Below, in pieces: positions 17,459 through 25,718 of a DNA stretch of 45,779 nucleotides; positions within the stretch are counted from its first letter, which is position 1, and each line of letters opens with the position of its first letter. The stretch is taken from NCBI GenBank assembly GCA_022842885.1, contig JALHOR010000041.1, positions 1 through 45,779 on the forward strand. The letters run 5' to 3'. A program made the translations under genes and the position numbers. The notes under the pieces are model-generated. The model saw nothing but the letters and a program-made list of their open reading frames with translations, was not told the DNA's origin and searched no databases. The DNA comes from Anaerolineae bacterium (lineage in GTDB: Bacteria > Chloroflexota > Anaerolineae > Aggregatilineales > Phototrophicaceae).

Positions 17459-17487
17459 TTGAGACTTGAGTCCCCCTCTGCTAGAAT
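17459..17487 (+). promoter_or_regulatory. Candidate sigma70 promoter for rpsO
   Basis: TTGAGA (17459-17464) and TAGAAT (17482-17487) are 17 bases apart, each one mismatch from consensus. Transcription would start near 17494, giving a leader of about 70 bases. Confidence 0.6.
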
Positions 17488-17510
17488 CAACCCGATTATT
17501 TTTAGACCGG

Positions 17511-17532
17511 CGGGTTATAACTGTCCAACCCG
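17511..17532 (+). promoter_or_regulatory. Hairpin in the rpsO leader
   Basis: CGGGTT (17511-17516) can pair with AACCCG (17527-17532). A second AACCCG at 17489-17494 could pair with the same CGGGTT if the transcript begins further upstream. S15 represses its own mRNA in several bacteria by binding leader structures that differ between lineages; such a role here is inferred. Confidence 0.4.
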
Positions 17533-17562
17533 TTTGGCGACATGGAGGATGGGACGGTTCTT

Positions 17563-17832
17563 ATGCCATTACCAAAAGATATCAAAAGTACGACCATCAA
17601 AGATTTTGCCCGTTTTGAGGGCGATACCGGGTCTCCAGAAGTGCAAGTCGCACTTTTGACGCAGCGCATTAACCAACTGACTGACCACCTGCGAACACAC
17701 AAACACGATGAACATTCGCGGCGCGGGTTGCTACAATTGGTCGGTCAGCGCAAACGCCACTTGCGGTATTTGAATCGCAAGAATCCGGCGGGGTATCGGG
17801 CTTTGATTGAACGTTTGGGGCTGCGTCGTTAA
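17563..17832 (+). CDS. rpsO: 30S ribosomal protein S15
   Basis: The 89-residue primary 16S rRNA-binding protein of the small subunit platform. The signature is clear: [22 protein letters not shown], then [22 protein letters not shown] and the basic tail. The ATG at 17563 gives the usual family length; an in-frame ATG at 17542 would add 7 residues. GGAGG at 17544-17548 is 14 bases upstream, rather far, so the exact start is not fully certain. It is followed by pnp, the classic rpsO-pnp arrangement. Confidence 0.95.
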   Translation: MPLPKDIKSTTIKDFARFEGDTGSPEVQVALLTQRINQLTDHLRTHKHDEHSRRGLLQLVGQRKRHLRYLNRKNPAGYRALIERLGLRR

Positions 17833-17962
17833 GAGCAGCATTGTTTTTCAGGCAAAATCAGGAAATGGATGCCCATGCAACGATGGCATGTCAAGATAAT
17901 GCGAGTGCAAGCCGCGTGTGGCATCCTGATAGGTTTTGTTTGAGCCAGTATTTTTTAAGATT

Positions 17963-18047
17963 ACGCCCGGTGGGGCAGGTGTTGGGGCGTCAGCGTGGCT
18001 GCTGAGGGTAGCTAACTTGACTCGCCAGTACCTGTGCCGGGCGTTTT
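17963..18047 (+). promoter_or_regulatory. Nested stem structure between rpsO and pnp (attenuator or processing site)
   Basis: ACGCCCGG (17963-17970) pairs with CCGGGCGT (18037-18044), CAGGT (17976-17980) with ACCTG (18030-18034), GGCG (17986-17989) with CGCC (18023-18026), and TCAGC (17990-17994) with GCTGA (18001-18005), all nested in 82 bases. TTTT follows the outer stem. The pnp ribosome site (GGAG, 18057-18060) lies just beyond. In E. coli the pnp leader forms a stem cut by RNase III for PNPase autoregulation; this could be a counterpart or a transcription attenuator. Confidence 0.6.
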
Positions 18048-18070
18048 GCATTTATTGGAGATAATGTAGT

Positions 18071-20440
18071 ATGAGTAGTGAGCGTGTAGTTCGTAATTAT
18101 TCCGTCGTAGTGGGCGGAAAAGAAGTGCAAATCCAGACCGGTAAATTTGCCGAGCAAGCGGGCGGTTCTGTCACAGTGCGCGTGGGTGATACCATGCTGT
18201 TTTGTGCTGCAACCATGAGCCATCATATCCGTGACGGCATTGATTTTTTCCCCCTCTCAGTGGATTACGAAGAGAAACTTTATGCTGCCGGGCGTATTCC
18301 GGGCAGCTTTATGCGGCGCGAAGGCAGACCCTCTGACCGTTCAATATTAATTGGACGGGTGATTGACCGCACGCTGCGCCCCTTGTTCCCCAAAGATATG
18401 TTGAACGAAGTGCAGATTATCCTGACTTCGCTTTCGCATGACCAAGAGAATCAAGTGGATATGCCGGGCATTCTGGCAGCCAGCACGGCGATTATGATTT
18501 CGGATATTCCGTGGAATGGACCGGTTGCGGGTGTGCGGATTGGCATGATTGATGATGAATTTATCATCAACCCAACGACGCAGCAAATGGAACAAAGTCG
18601 TTTGGATTTGCGCGTTTCTGGCACTGCGGACGCCATCAATATGGTGGAATGCACCGCGCATGAAATTGATGAACCGACCATGCTGCGGGCGCTGAAATTG
18701 GCACAAGATACCATTCTGCCGTTGATTCAATTGCAACATCAGATGCGGGCAGAAATCGGCAAAGAGAAAAATGAGTATGTGGCGCTGAAGCACGACGAAG
18801 CGTTGTATGACCAAGTGCGCCAGCGGGCATTGCCGGAAATCAAACAGATTGTCTCGCAAATGACCGCCCGTGATGACCGTAACGAAGCGATGGATGAAGT
18901 GCGTGAGACGGTTCGCAGCGAATACGAAACGCGCAATGCCGAATTGACCGAAGAAGAAATCGCGGATTTGAAACAGGTCAAAGAAGCCATCAATGCCACG
19001 CTGAAAGAAGAAGTGCGCCGCCGCATTCTGGAAGATAAAATTCGCCCGGATGGACGCGACTTTGTGACGATTCGCCCGTTATCCGCCGAAGTCGGTGTGA
19101 TTCCGCGCGTGCATGGGTCGGGCTTGTTCCAGCGTGGGCAAACGCAAGTCTTGACGATTGCCACTATGGGAACGCCGCGTGATTCGCAGATGTTAGATGG
19201 CTTGGATGATTTTGAAGATGCCAAACGCTATCTGCATCATTATAACTTCCCGCCGTTTTCGACGGGCGAAACGAGTCCGCTGCGTGGACCGAAACGCCGC
19301 GAAATTGGGCATGGGGCATTGGCAGAAAACGCATTAGTCCCCGTGCTGCCCGATGAATCGGTCTTTCCGTATACCATTCGGTTGGTGAGCGAAGTCATGA
19401 GTTCCAATGGCAGCACATCAATGGCGAGTGTATGCGGCAGTACCTTGGCATTGATGGACGCGGGCGTGCCGATTAAGCGCCCGGTTGCCGGAATTGCGAT
19501 GGGCTTGATTAAAGAGGGCGATTTATATGCTGTGTTGACCGATATTCAGGGCTTGGAAGACCATTTAGGTGATATGGACTTCAAAGTAGCTGGAACAGAA
19601 AATGGCATCACAGCACTGCAAATGGACATCAAAATCAGCGGCGTGACCGATGCGATTATGGAACAAGCATTGGCGCAGGCGAAACAAGCCCGGATGCAAA
19701 TCTTGGAAGTGATGCGCGGCGCGATTGCCGAACCGCGTCCTGAATTGAACGATTTTGCACCGCGAATGATTACCGTCAAGATTGATGTGGAAAAAATTGG
19801 CGCGGTGATTGGGCCCGGTGGCAAGATTGTTCGTGCCATTCAAGAATCAACGGGCGTGAAAATTGATATTGCCGAAGATGGCACCGTCTATATTGCGGGT
19901 CCCAACGGCACATCGGTGTATTTGGCGCAGGAAAAAGTGCGGAATTTGACCGAAAGTGCCGAAATTGGGCGCGTGTATACGGGCAAAATCACGCGGCTCG
20001 AATCCTATGGTGCATTTGTGGAATTTATTCCGGGGCAAGAGGGCTTGGTACATATCTCGCAGCTTGCCGATTATCGCGTGATGAACATCGAATCCGAATT
20101 TACGGTGGGCGATGAAATCATGGTGATGGTGACGGATGTGGATGCCACTGGGCGCGTGCGCTTGAGCCGTCAGGCAGTGTTAGAAGGCTGGACGGCGGAA
20201 GAAGCGCGGGAACGTGACCGGGCAGGCGGCAATCGCAGCGGTGGCGGCGGTGGTGATCGTCGCGGCGGCAGTAGTGGCGGCGGTGATCGGCGCGGTGGAC
20301 CCGGCGGTGGTGATCGTCGTGGCGGCAGTGGTGGCGGTGGTGGTGGCGACCGTCGTGGTGGACCCGGTGGCAGTGGCGGCAATCGTAGCGGCGGCGGTGG
20401 TGATCGTCGTGGCGGCGGTGGTGGCACCGGCAACCGGTAA
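18071..20440 (+). CDS. pnp: Polynucleotide phosphorylase with Gly/Arg-rich tail
   Basis: This phosphorolytic 3'-5' exoribonuclease of RNA decay is 789 residues long. Order of domains: first RNase PH-like core (about 10-140), all-alpha linker, second RNase PH core (from IRPDGRDFVTIRPLS, about 320-550), KH domain (VIGPGGKIVRAIQESTGV), and S1 domain (GRVYTGKITRLESYGAFVEF). The last 75 or so residues are an added disordered tail with five GGDRRGG units and two GGNRSGG units, encoded by GC-rich repetitive DNA. The canonical enzyme is about 700 residues, so this tail is extra. GGAG lies 10 bases before the ATG. A hairpin terminator follows at 20514. Confidence 0.96.
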   Translation: MSSERVVRNYSVVVGGKEVQIQTGKFAEQAGGSVTVRVGDTMLFCAATMSHHIRDGIDFFPLSVDYEEKLYAAGRIPGSFMRREGRPSDRSILIGRVIDRTLRPLFPKDMLNEVQIILTSLSHDQENQVDMPGILAASTAIMISDIPWNGPVAGVRIGMIDDEFIINPTTQQMEQSRLDLRVSGTADAINMVECTAHEIDEPTMLRALKLAQDTILPLIQLQHQMRAEIGKEKNEYVALKHDEALYDQVRQRALPEIKQIVSQMTARDDRNEAMDEVRETVRSEYETRNAELTEEEIADLKQVKEAINATLKEEVRRRILEDKIRPDGRDFVTIRPLSAEVGVIPRVHGSGLFQRGQTQVLTIATMGTPRDSQMLDGLDDFEDAKRYLHHYNFPPFSTGETSPLRGPKRREIGHGALAENALVPVLPDESVFPYTIRLVSEVMSSNGSTSMASVCGSTLALMDAGVPIKRPVAGIAMGLIKEGDLYAVLTDIQGLEDHLGDMDFKVAGTENGITALQMDIKISGVTDAIMEQALAQAKQARMQILEVMRGAIAEPRPELNDFAPRMITVKIDVEKIGAVIGPGGKIVRAIQESTGVKIDIAEDGTVYIAGPNGTSVYLAQEKVRNLTESAEIGRVYTGKITRLESYGAFVEFIPGQEGLVHISQLADYRVMNIESEFTVGDEIMVMVTDVDATGRVRLSRQAVLEGWTAEEARERDRAGGNRSGGGGGDRRGGSSGGGDRRGGPGGGDRRGGSGGGGGGDRRGGPGGSGGNRSGGGGDRRGGGGGTGNR

Positions 20441-20444
20441 TTGA

Positions 20445-20480
20445 CCTCACCCCTAACCCCTCTCCAAATATGGAGGGGGG
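20445..20480. repeat. CCTCACCCC palindromic repeat, copy 1
   Basis: CCTCACCCCTAACCCC, then CTCC-aaatat-GGAG and a G run. The same family occurs inside the TIR-FGE gene (35709-35749) and downstream of it (36591-36632). Confidence 0.75.
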
Positions 20481-20513
20481 AACGCTTCGTGTGACAATAT
20501 GATAAAACATCAT

Positions 20514-20539
20514 AACGCGCTCATGCCGGGCGCGTTTTT
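20514..20539 (+). terminator. Rho-independent terminator after pnp
   Basis: AACGCGC (20514-20520) pairs with GCGCGTT (20530-20536) around a 9-base loop and is followed by further T residues. Confidence 0.8.
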
Positions 20540-20579
20540 GCTTCGCTATTTTCACCGTCAAGCTGCCAAAAACAAAAAT

Positions 20580-20712
20580 TGAACCACAAAGGACACGAAG
20601 CACACGAAGAAAAAATGCTTGAACTGCCAAGTCGCAAAGAGCGCCAAGAAAAGCCAAATATCACCACAGAGACATGGGGCGGCAGAAGTTTCATAGAACA
20701 AAAGAGATAGAA
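20580..20712. repeat. Dispersed CACGAAG / GCAAAG / CACAGAG modules
   Basis: Three modules in tandem: GAACCACAAAGGACACGAAG type, GAACTGCCAAGTCGCAAAG type, and a decayed CACCACAGAGACATGG type. The rest of the gap between pnp and the convergent TolB-like gene carries a palindromic repeat and the pnp terminator but no gene. Confidence 0.75.
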
Positions 20713-20756
20713 TAACCTAACTATCGGTTAATCCGTGCCTTGTTTTCAGGCATATA

Positions 20757-21650
20757 TTATTCATCCTCTAAATTTAGCATCCCGCCCCAATCTACATAAA
20801 AATCATCATAGCGATTATCCGTCAAAGCACGTTGATTCGTGCCAGTGGCAGCCATCACATACACATCAAAATTGCCATCACGAGTCGTCGTAAACACAAT
20901 TTCGGTTTCATCTGGAGACCAGCGAGCGCCAAAATCATCTTTGGGATGCTCAGTCAGATTGATGAGGTCAGTGCCATCGGGCTTCATGCTGTAAAGCTCA
21001 TAATTGCCGTCTCGGTTTGTGCCAAACAAAATAAGATTACCCTCAGCCGACCAATCTTCAACATAATTTTCGCCTGCATCAGCAGTCAATTGAATGAGTT
21101 CTTCAGTTGCCAACGACAACACATAAACATCCAGATTGCCATTCCGTTCCGAAGTGAAAGCGATAGTACTCCCATCGGGCGACCAAACAGGATAGCTATC
21201 ACGGCGGCGTTCATTGGTCAGGCGGGTTAAATCAGTGCCATCAGCATTGATAAGATACAATTCGCCATTCCCATCTAGGGTCGCTTCAAACACAAGTTGT
21301 TTGCCATCCGGCGACCAATCCGGCAAATAATAGGCAGAAGGTGTTTCTGTCAATTGAATGCGCTCAGTACCATCACTATTCATCACAAATAGTTGATTCT
21401 TATTCCAACTCGGTCCCGCCACAAATGCGATTTTACTGCCATCGGGCGAAACATCCGCAGCATAATCATCGCCCGTCATCGTCGTGAGTCGGGTTAGTTC
21501 TGTGCCATCCGGCAGCATCCGATACAGTTCAAAATTACCATCGCGGGCAGAGGTAAACACAATAAAATTTTCCTCTGGTGTTTGTGCCTGAAGCTGAAAC
21601 ACAGTCAGAAGGAAGATAATCCCGAATAGCACCACGAGTCGTTTTGACAT
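20757..21650 (-). CDS. Exported TolB-like beta-propeller protein (PD40 repeats)
   Basis: This 297-residue protein has a signal peptide (MSKRLVVLFGIIFLLTVFQLQA-) and then a six-bladed propeller built from about six PD40/TolB repeats of the pattern WSPDGxxIxFxSxRDGNxxLYxxxxDGTxxxxLT. Repeats begin near residues 25, 67, 109, 153, 195 and 237. TolB-like propellers bind proteins or peptides; an independent family of exported stand-alone forms is common in Chloroflexota. No catalytic residues or outer-membrane Tol system are visible. It is transcribed toward pnp. The partner is unknown. Confidence 0.85.
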   Translation of the reverse strand: MSKRLVVLFGIIFLLTVFQLQAQTPEENFIVFTSARDGNFELYRMLPDGTELTRLTTMTGDDYAADVSPDGSKIAFVAGPSWNKNQLFVMNSDGTERIQLTETPSAYYLPDWSPDGKQLVFEATLDGNGELYLINADGTDLTRLTNERRRDSYPVWSPDGSTIAFTSERNGNLDVYVLSLATEELIQLTADAGENYVEDWSAEGNLILFGTNRDGNYELYSMKPDGTDLINLTEHPKDDFGARWSPDETEIVFTTTRDGNFDVYVMAATGTNQRALTDNRYDDFYVDWGGMLNLEDE

Positions 21651-21782
21651 TCCTCAGTCCTTTCTATGCGAATTTTGCCTGTGATTTTGCCATAAAGATG
21701 CCACCGCGTCGTTTCTGCACCCCAATGTAGCGAAAAGTTGTGAAGTTTTATTGAGGGGATTATTGCGCTATATCAAACCAAA

Positions 21783-21960
21783 CCATCGGTTATTGTTGCG
21801 CCATTTTCTCTGTGAAACCTTCGTGTTCGATGGGCAGTGTCTACGCGCCCCGTGTCTCAGTGGTGATATTTTGCTTTTCTTCGTGAGCTTCGTGTTCTTC
21901 GTGGTTCAATGGGTTTTTCTCTGCTTTCTTGGCGCCTTAGCGGTTCAATGCGCGGTTCAA
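21783..21960. repeat. Dispersed repeat modules, minus-strand orientation
   Basis: Read on the minus strand: a GAACCGCTAAGGCGCCAAG module, a GAACCACGAAGAACACGAAG module, and a longer CACCACTGAGACACGG...CACAGAGAAAA module. An ATCGGTT motif sits at one edge. Apart from this, the 380-base gap holds the divergent start regions of the TolB-like and small-protein genes. Confidence 0.75.
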
Positions 21961-22030
21961 AAAATATCGCATCTTGCATCGCACGGCAGAACGGCAATAA
22001 TTCCGGCAGTGACCACACAGGAAAAATACC

Positions 22031-22264
22031 ATGCCCGAACAAGACGATGTACAAATTGAAACGCTCGCTGAATCAGAAAATTATGCTATCTGGGTCTCGT
22101 ATGAGCCGGATGGTGAAACCGTGTTCCATGTAGATGTCGGCTTGGCAACGCTGAATCTGCTCAAAGAAGAATGGGACGAATTTGTGGCATTGATTCAAGC
22201 CGTTGCTGAAAAAGACGAACCCGAAAAACCACAACCGCGCCAAAAACCACCGAAAAAACGATGA
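22031..22264 (+). CDS. Small acidic protein of unknown function
   Basis: A 77-residue protein, not recognised. An acidic N-terminal half (MPEQDDVQIETLAESENYAIW) with a predicted small beta-sheet (VSYEPDGETVFHVDVG) leads to a helix (LLKEEWDEFVALIQAVAEK) and a basic Pro/Lys tail. Its stop overlaps the next start as ATGA, so it is translationally coupled to a methyltransferase-like gene. The composition suggests a protein-binding accessory subunit, but this is a guess. Confidence 0.65.
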   Translation: MPEQDDVQIETLAESENYAIWVSYEPDGETVFHVDVGLATLNLLKEEWDEFVALIQAVAEKDEPEKPQPRQKPPKKR

Positions 22265-23076
22265 GTCGCAAAACCGCTTTTATCACGGCGCTGGCGAAAC
22301 ACCTGCCGCCCTCAGCATCGGCATTAAAGCTGTTGGATGTGGGCGGCGAAACCGGCGCAGTTCTCGCATCGCTGCGTGCCGATGTTGTAGTGACTTCGGC
22401 ATCATTGGCGGCGGTTGATTGGCAATTTGCGCCCGATAGCATGGATGCCATCACGCTCTATGATGCATTGCCGGATGCAGTGTTGTTGGCGGCAGGGTTG
22501 CACGTCATGCGTCCCGGTGGCAGGCTTATCATTGTCAATCCTGCGGGCAGATTTGATGAAAAATATGGGCATCAATTGGAAGCCGCAGGTTACACGCGCA
22601 TTTTGGTCGAGCCAGCCTTAGACGATACTGGTGTGTTGATTCGCGGCGAAAAACCGCATACGACGGCAGATACACTAGCACGAGTCCACATTGCGGCTGA
22701 CCGCGATGCTGATGCAACACCATTATCAGCATATACGGGACGTTTTGTGCATTTGTTGATTCAGCAAACGCCCAATAAGCCCGTGTGGAAACTCGCGCCC
22801 GATGAAAAAATTCTCTGGCACGCTGCTGCTGCCCACATCGAAAATGAGCCGCATTTATTGGCGTTCACCAGCTTGCCCAAAGCCGTCAGTTTGATGCAGC
22901 CTGCGGTGGTGCAAAGCATTGTCCGCGATGTGAACAAAGTGGCAAAATTCAGCAAAGCCACCGCGCAAACATGGCAGTATCCCGTGCTGCTTAATCCGAT
23001 GTTAGACCAAATTCGGTATAACGCCATTCTTTTCGTGCCGATAGACCCGGCAAGCGCCGAAGCCGGAGATGAGTGA
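22261..23076 (+). CDS. SAM-dependent methyltransferase-like protein
   Basis: A 271-residue protein with a Rossmann-like methyltransferase fold in its first half. Motif I is visible as LLDVGGETGAVLASL (about 24-38), followed by a short strand (VVVTSASLAAVDW), an LHVMRPGGRLIIVNP motif typical of class I enzymes, and the usual helix. Motif I has the degenerate form DVGGETG. The C-terminal half (about 135-271) is not recognised. It overlaps the small upstream gene by 4 bases and is followed after 44 bases by another methyltransferase. Substrate unknown. Confidence 0.65.
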   Translation: MSRKTAFITALAKHLPPSASALKLLDVGGETGAVLASLRADVVVTSASLAAVDWQFAPDSMDAITLYDALPDAVLLAAGLHVMRPGGRLIIVNPAGRFDEKYGHQLEAAGYTRILVEPALDDTGVLIRGEKPHTTADTLARVHIAADRDADATPLSAYTGRFVHLLIQQTPNKPVWKLAPDEKILWHAAAAHIENEPHLLAFTSLPKAVSLMQPAVVQSIVRDVNKVAKFSKATAQTWQYPVLLNPMLDQIRYNAILFVPIDPASAEAGDE

Positions 23077-23120
23077 AAATGCAACCTCCGCGTGTTTTAC
23101 GTTTTTGCGATTTATAAAAA

Positions 23121-24296
23121 GTGACCATCACGCTCGAACATCTTGCTTTTCTCACTTCTGCCAATGGCACGCAGCTATTAGAACAGCTTGCTGACGATGA
23201 TTTGTCTGATGGCAATACGTTGGCATTGCTCACGAAATTGCGCCAAAAATACCCGGCTGAAAATGCTGGTGCGGTGCTAACAATGGCACGCCTGCGCCAA
23301 AAAGCCGTTGCAAAATTTGGCGCAGATGCCCGAAAAATGTTCTTCACGCCGGATGCCCTAGAGCAAGCCAGCGACCTGCTGATACGCCACTATCGGGCGC
23401 AGTTCGCTACCGGAAAAAATGTGCTGGATGTGTGTTGTAGCATCGGCTCAGATACGCTCAGTTTGGCACGAACTAGCCCCTCCGTGACAGGACTTGATAT
23501 TGACCCCGTGAGGATTGCCATCGCGCAGCACAACGCCGCCGCGTTGGGAAGGGTAGCGAATTTTCAAGTTTGTGATGTGATGCAAAACATTCCCCAAAAT
23601 GCCGACATGCTTTTTTTTGACCCCGCCCGCCGCGATGAACGGGGCAATCGGCTTCATGATGTTGAGCAGTATCAACCGCCCGTATCGCTGATTCAACAGT
23701 GGCACGCGCCACTCATTCTGGTCAAATTATCGCCCGGTGTTGAATTGGCACAAGTTGCTGCTTATAGCGGGCAAATTGAATTTCTGTCGGTAGCGGGTGA
23801 TTTAAAAGAGGCGTTGTTGTGGGTGGGTGCTGGTTTTGCTGGCACAAAAGCCACTTTGTTTAAAGACAATCGTGTTTATCACTTTCAGCGAACTGACCCC
23901 GTGCAAGTCGCTATCACCCCACCACGCGCTTGGCTGGTTGAACCCGATGCTGCGATTTTGCGAGCAGGGTTGGTGCAAGATGTCGCGGCTATACTTGATG
24001 GCACATTGCTGGATGAGACGATTGCTTATTTTACGACCGACGCAAAACCTATTTCACCTTGGGTACGCGCTTGGCAAATTCTGGATTGGATGCCGTACAA
24101 CCTCAAAAAATTGCGAGCCTATTTACAGCAGCAGCAGGTGGGGCATGTGACGGTCAAAAAACGTGGCTCACCCATCACGCCCGAAGCATTGATAGCGCAG
24201 CTTAAACTTAAATCTGGCAGCGAATCACGGACATTAGTACTGACGCGCTGGATAGGACAGCCCATTGTCTTGATATGCGCCGATATGTTGCCATAA
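23121..24296 (+). CDS. Class I methyltransferase with THUMP-like C-terminal domain
   Basis: A 391-residue protein. An alpha-helical N-terminus (about 1-90, containing ARLRQKAVAKFG) precedes a class I SAM-binding domain (VLDVCCSIGSDTLSLA, near 100-115; GLDIDPVRIAIAQHNA; FFDPARRDERGNRLH). A THUMP-like C-terminal domain carries VTVKKRGSPITPEALIAQLKL. The layout is that of the THUMP-like methyltransferase family, whose members are suspected RNA modifiers. The catalytic motif after strand 4 is DPAR. The start codon is GTG with no clear ribosome site. An RNA target is inferred from the THUMP-like domain. Confidence 0.8.
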   Translation: MTITLEHLAFLTSANGTQLLEQLADDDLSDGNTLALLTKLRQKYPAENAGAVLTMARLRQKAVAKFGADARKMFFTPDALEQASDLLIRHYRAQFATGKNVLDVCCSIGSDTLSLARTSPSVTGLDIDPVRIAIAQHNAAALGRVANFQVCDVMQNIPQNADMLFFDPARRDERGNRLHDVEQYQPPVSLIQQWHAPLILVKLSPGVELAQVAAYSGQIEFLSVAGDLKEALLWVGAGFAGTKATLFKDNRVYHFQRTDPVQVAITPPRAWLVEPDAAILRAGLVQDVAAILDGTLLDETIAYFTTDAKPISPWVRAWQILDWMPYNLKKLRAYLQQQQVGHVTVKKRGSPITPEALIAQLKLKSGSESRTLVLTRWIGQPIVLICADMLP

Positions 24297-24304
24297 CTTA
24301 CTTT

Positions 24305-24333
24305 TTGTGATTCCCCCATAATTTGCCTATAAT
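24305..24333 (+). promoter_or_regulatory. Candidate sigma70 promoter for the phosphoribosyltransferase gene
   Basis: TTGTGA (24305-24310) and TATAAT (24328-24333) are 17 bases apart. The leader would run about 165 bases to the ATG and include the AGTGCTGAGTGCT repeat. Confidence 0.55.
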
Positions 24334-24344
24334 CAATATGATAA

Positions 24345-24375
24345 AGTGCTGAGTGCTAAGGACTAAGTGCTGAGT
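24345..24375. repeat. AGTGCTGAGTGCT direct repeats
   Basis: AGTGCTGAGTGCTAAGGACT is followed by AAGTGCTGAGT: three imperfect copies of an AGTGCTRAG unit in 31 bases. Such short noise repeats are frequent between genes in environmental bacteria. One unit reads GAGTGCTAA, like half of a CIRCE operator, but the other half is absent. Confidence 0.6.
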
Positions 24376-24507
24376 CAAAAACCCAACACAACTTGTTTGT
24401 CGGTTAGAGCGCCGATTTTCAACTTTGGGTATGATGCCATTTTATAGAGACTGTGTAGTAAACCTACATTTTCTATGGATTAACTTAATTGATTTGGAGT
24501 TTGGGGT

Positions 24508-25038
24508 ATGTCGTATTCACGGCGGCATGATGTGTTGACATGGGAAGATGTGGATAAATTGATTGATGCGCTGATGCCGCGTTTGCAAGCGGTCGGCTCG
24601 TTTGATGCAATGGTTATGATTACGCGCGGCGGTGTTATCCCCGGTGGGTTATTGGCAGAAGCACTCAATATTCAAAGTTTGCTTACGGCGGCGGTAGATT
24701 TTCCGGCGACTGAGAGTGCTGGTTTGATGGCGTTCCCCACATTTATGCAGTTTCCAGCCGAATCGCTGTTGCGCGGACGCAAAATTTTGATTGTGGACGA
24801 TGTGTGGGGCAGTGGGCGCACCAGCACCACAGTCAGAGAACGAGTGGGGGCTGCTGGAGCCGAATCGGTATTTACGTGCGTGCTGCATTTTAATCCGTAT
24901 CGCTCGCTGTTCACCAAAATTAAGCCCGATTATTATGGTGCGGCGACGGATGCTTACATCGTCTATCCATGGGAACTTGACCGGGGTTTACGCGGCATTG
25001 GCATGTTAGACCCAGAGCCAGAACCCGGTATCAACTAG
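24508..25038 (+). CDS. Phosphoribosyltransferase (purine PRTase-like)
   Basis: A 176-residue type I phosphoribosyltransferase fold. The PRPP-binding loop is ILIVDDVWGSGRTSTTVR (about residues 93-110), and MITRGGVIPGGLLA (about 37-50) is the flexible cis-peptide loop region. The C-terminal YPWELDRG motif is typical of xanthine/hypoxanthine-type PRTases. It should join a purine base, or a related base, to PRPP during salvage, or sense it. The specific base is uncertain. It appears as a single-gene unit. Confidence 0.85.
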   Translation: MSYSRRHDVLTWEDVDKLIDALMPRLQAVGSFDAMVMITRGGVIPGGLLAEALNIQSLLTAAVDFPATESAGLMAFPTFMQFPAESLLRGRKILIVDDVWGSGRTSTTVRERVGAAGAESVFTCVLHFNPYRSLFTKIKPDYYGAATDAYIVYPWELDRGLRGIGMLDPEPEPGIN

Positions 25039-25152
25039 CCATCATCTAGGTTAGATTTAGGTCAACATATTCATACAGCCCTGTATCTTGTGGTGAGATA
25101 TGCCGGAAAGATATACTGCCTGTAAGAGTCAGTTGTGTTTTTTCGGTTGCCC

Positions 25153-25671
25153 ATGTCCCATAAACACTTGGTATTAGGTCTACTGCTTGACCAGCCTATG
25201 ACCGGCTATGATATTCGCAAGCATGTGCAGGCAGTACTGAGTGCTGCCACCAGCACCAGTTATGGCACGTTGTATCCAGTGTTGCACCGCCTGCAAACCG
25301 AGGGGTGTGTGGTGGTGCAGGAAATTCCACAAAAAGGGCGTCCGCCAAAAAAAATCTATCGGATTACCCCCTTGGGTGAACGTGAATTGACCCAATGGCT
25401 CAAACAGCCGCCAGAGGCAGATAAAATCCGCCGCGAATTTTTGCTAAAACTGTATCTGGCACGCCATCTACCCCGCCACGAACTGCTCAAACTATTAGAA
25501 CAACGCCGTGCCGAAACACTAGCGGCACTTAATACACTGCGGACACACGCCAAAAATGGCAAGCATGAACCAGATGCTTGGATTATGGATTATGTCACCG
25601 CGCTGCATAAAGCCGAGATTGCTTGGCTGGATAACGTGACAGCAGGACTAGCAGAGATTGTAAGAACCTAG
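25153..25671 (+). CDS. PadR-family transcriptional regulator
   Basis: A 172-residue DNA-binding regulator. The winged helix-turn-helix domain occupies about residues 1-80 (HLVLGLLLDQPMTGYDIRKHV, TSYGTLYPVLHRLQTEGCV, then RPPKKIYRITPLGERELTQWL), followed by a C-terminal helical dimerisation domain (about 85-172), as in the PadR-s2 group. These proteins usually repress stress, detoxification or transport genes in response to small molecules; the target and ligand here are unknown. The ATG at 25153 is preferred to a GTG at 25135 because family members begin MSxKHLVLGLL. Its DNA site is not obvious. Confidence 0.9.
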   Translation: MSHKHLVLGLLLDQPMTGYDIRKHVQAVLSAATSTSYGTLYPVLHRLQTEGCVVVQEIPQKGRPPKKIYRITPLGERELTQWLKQPPEADKIRREFLLKLYLARHLPRHELLKLLEQRRAETLAALNTLRTHAKNGKHEPDAWIMDYVTALHKAEIAWLDNVTAGLAEIVRT

Positions 25672-25709
25672 ATAGTGTTGTAGAATCGTGGCAGTGTTGT
25701 CCGAATTTG

Positions 25710-25718
25710 TGTTATACT
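25710..25718 (+). promoter_or_regulatory. Extended -10 promoter candidate for the first S1 gene
   Basis: TGTTATACT gives TG-N-TATACT, a good extended -10 element. No -35 box at the right distance was seen. The transcript leader would be about 115 bases. Confidence 0.4.

Noticed and set aside
17942..18050. A tRNA-like fold in the rpsO-pnp gap
   Set aside because: It lacks a T-loop GTTCRAnYC, an anticodon arm of seven bases and a CCA-type acceptor; the nesting of stems is not a cloverleaf.
20118..20657. Long minus-strand ORF opposite the end of pnp
   Set aside because: Its reading is an artefact of the GC-rich RG-coding repeats; it has His/Arg/Pro strings and no recognisable domain or ribosome site.
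24349..24357. GAGTGCTAA, half of a CIRCE operator
   Set aside because: The other half TTAGCACTC is missing at the required spacing, and it is within an AGTGCTGAG noise repeat 12 kb from hrcA.
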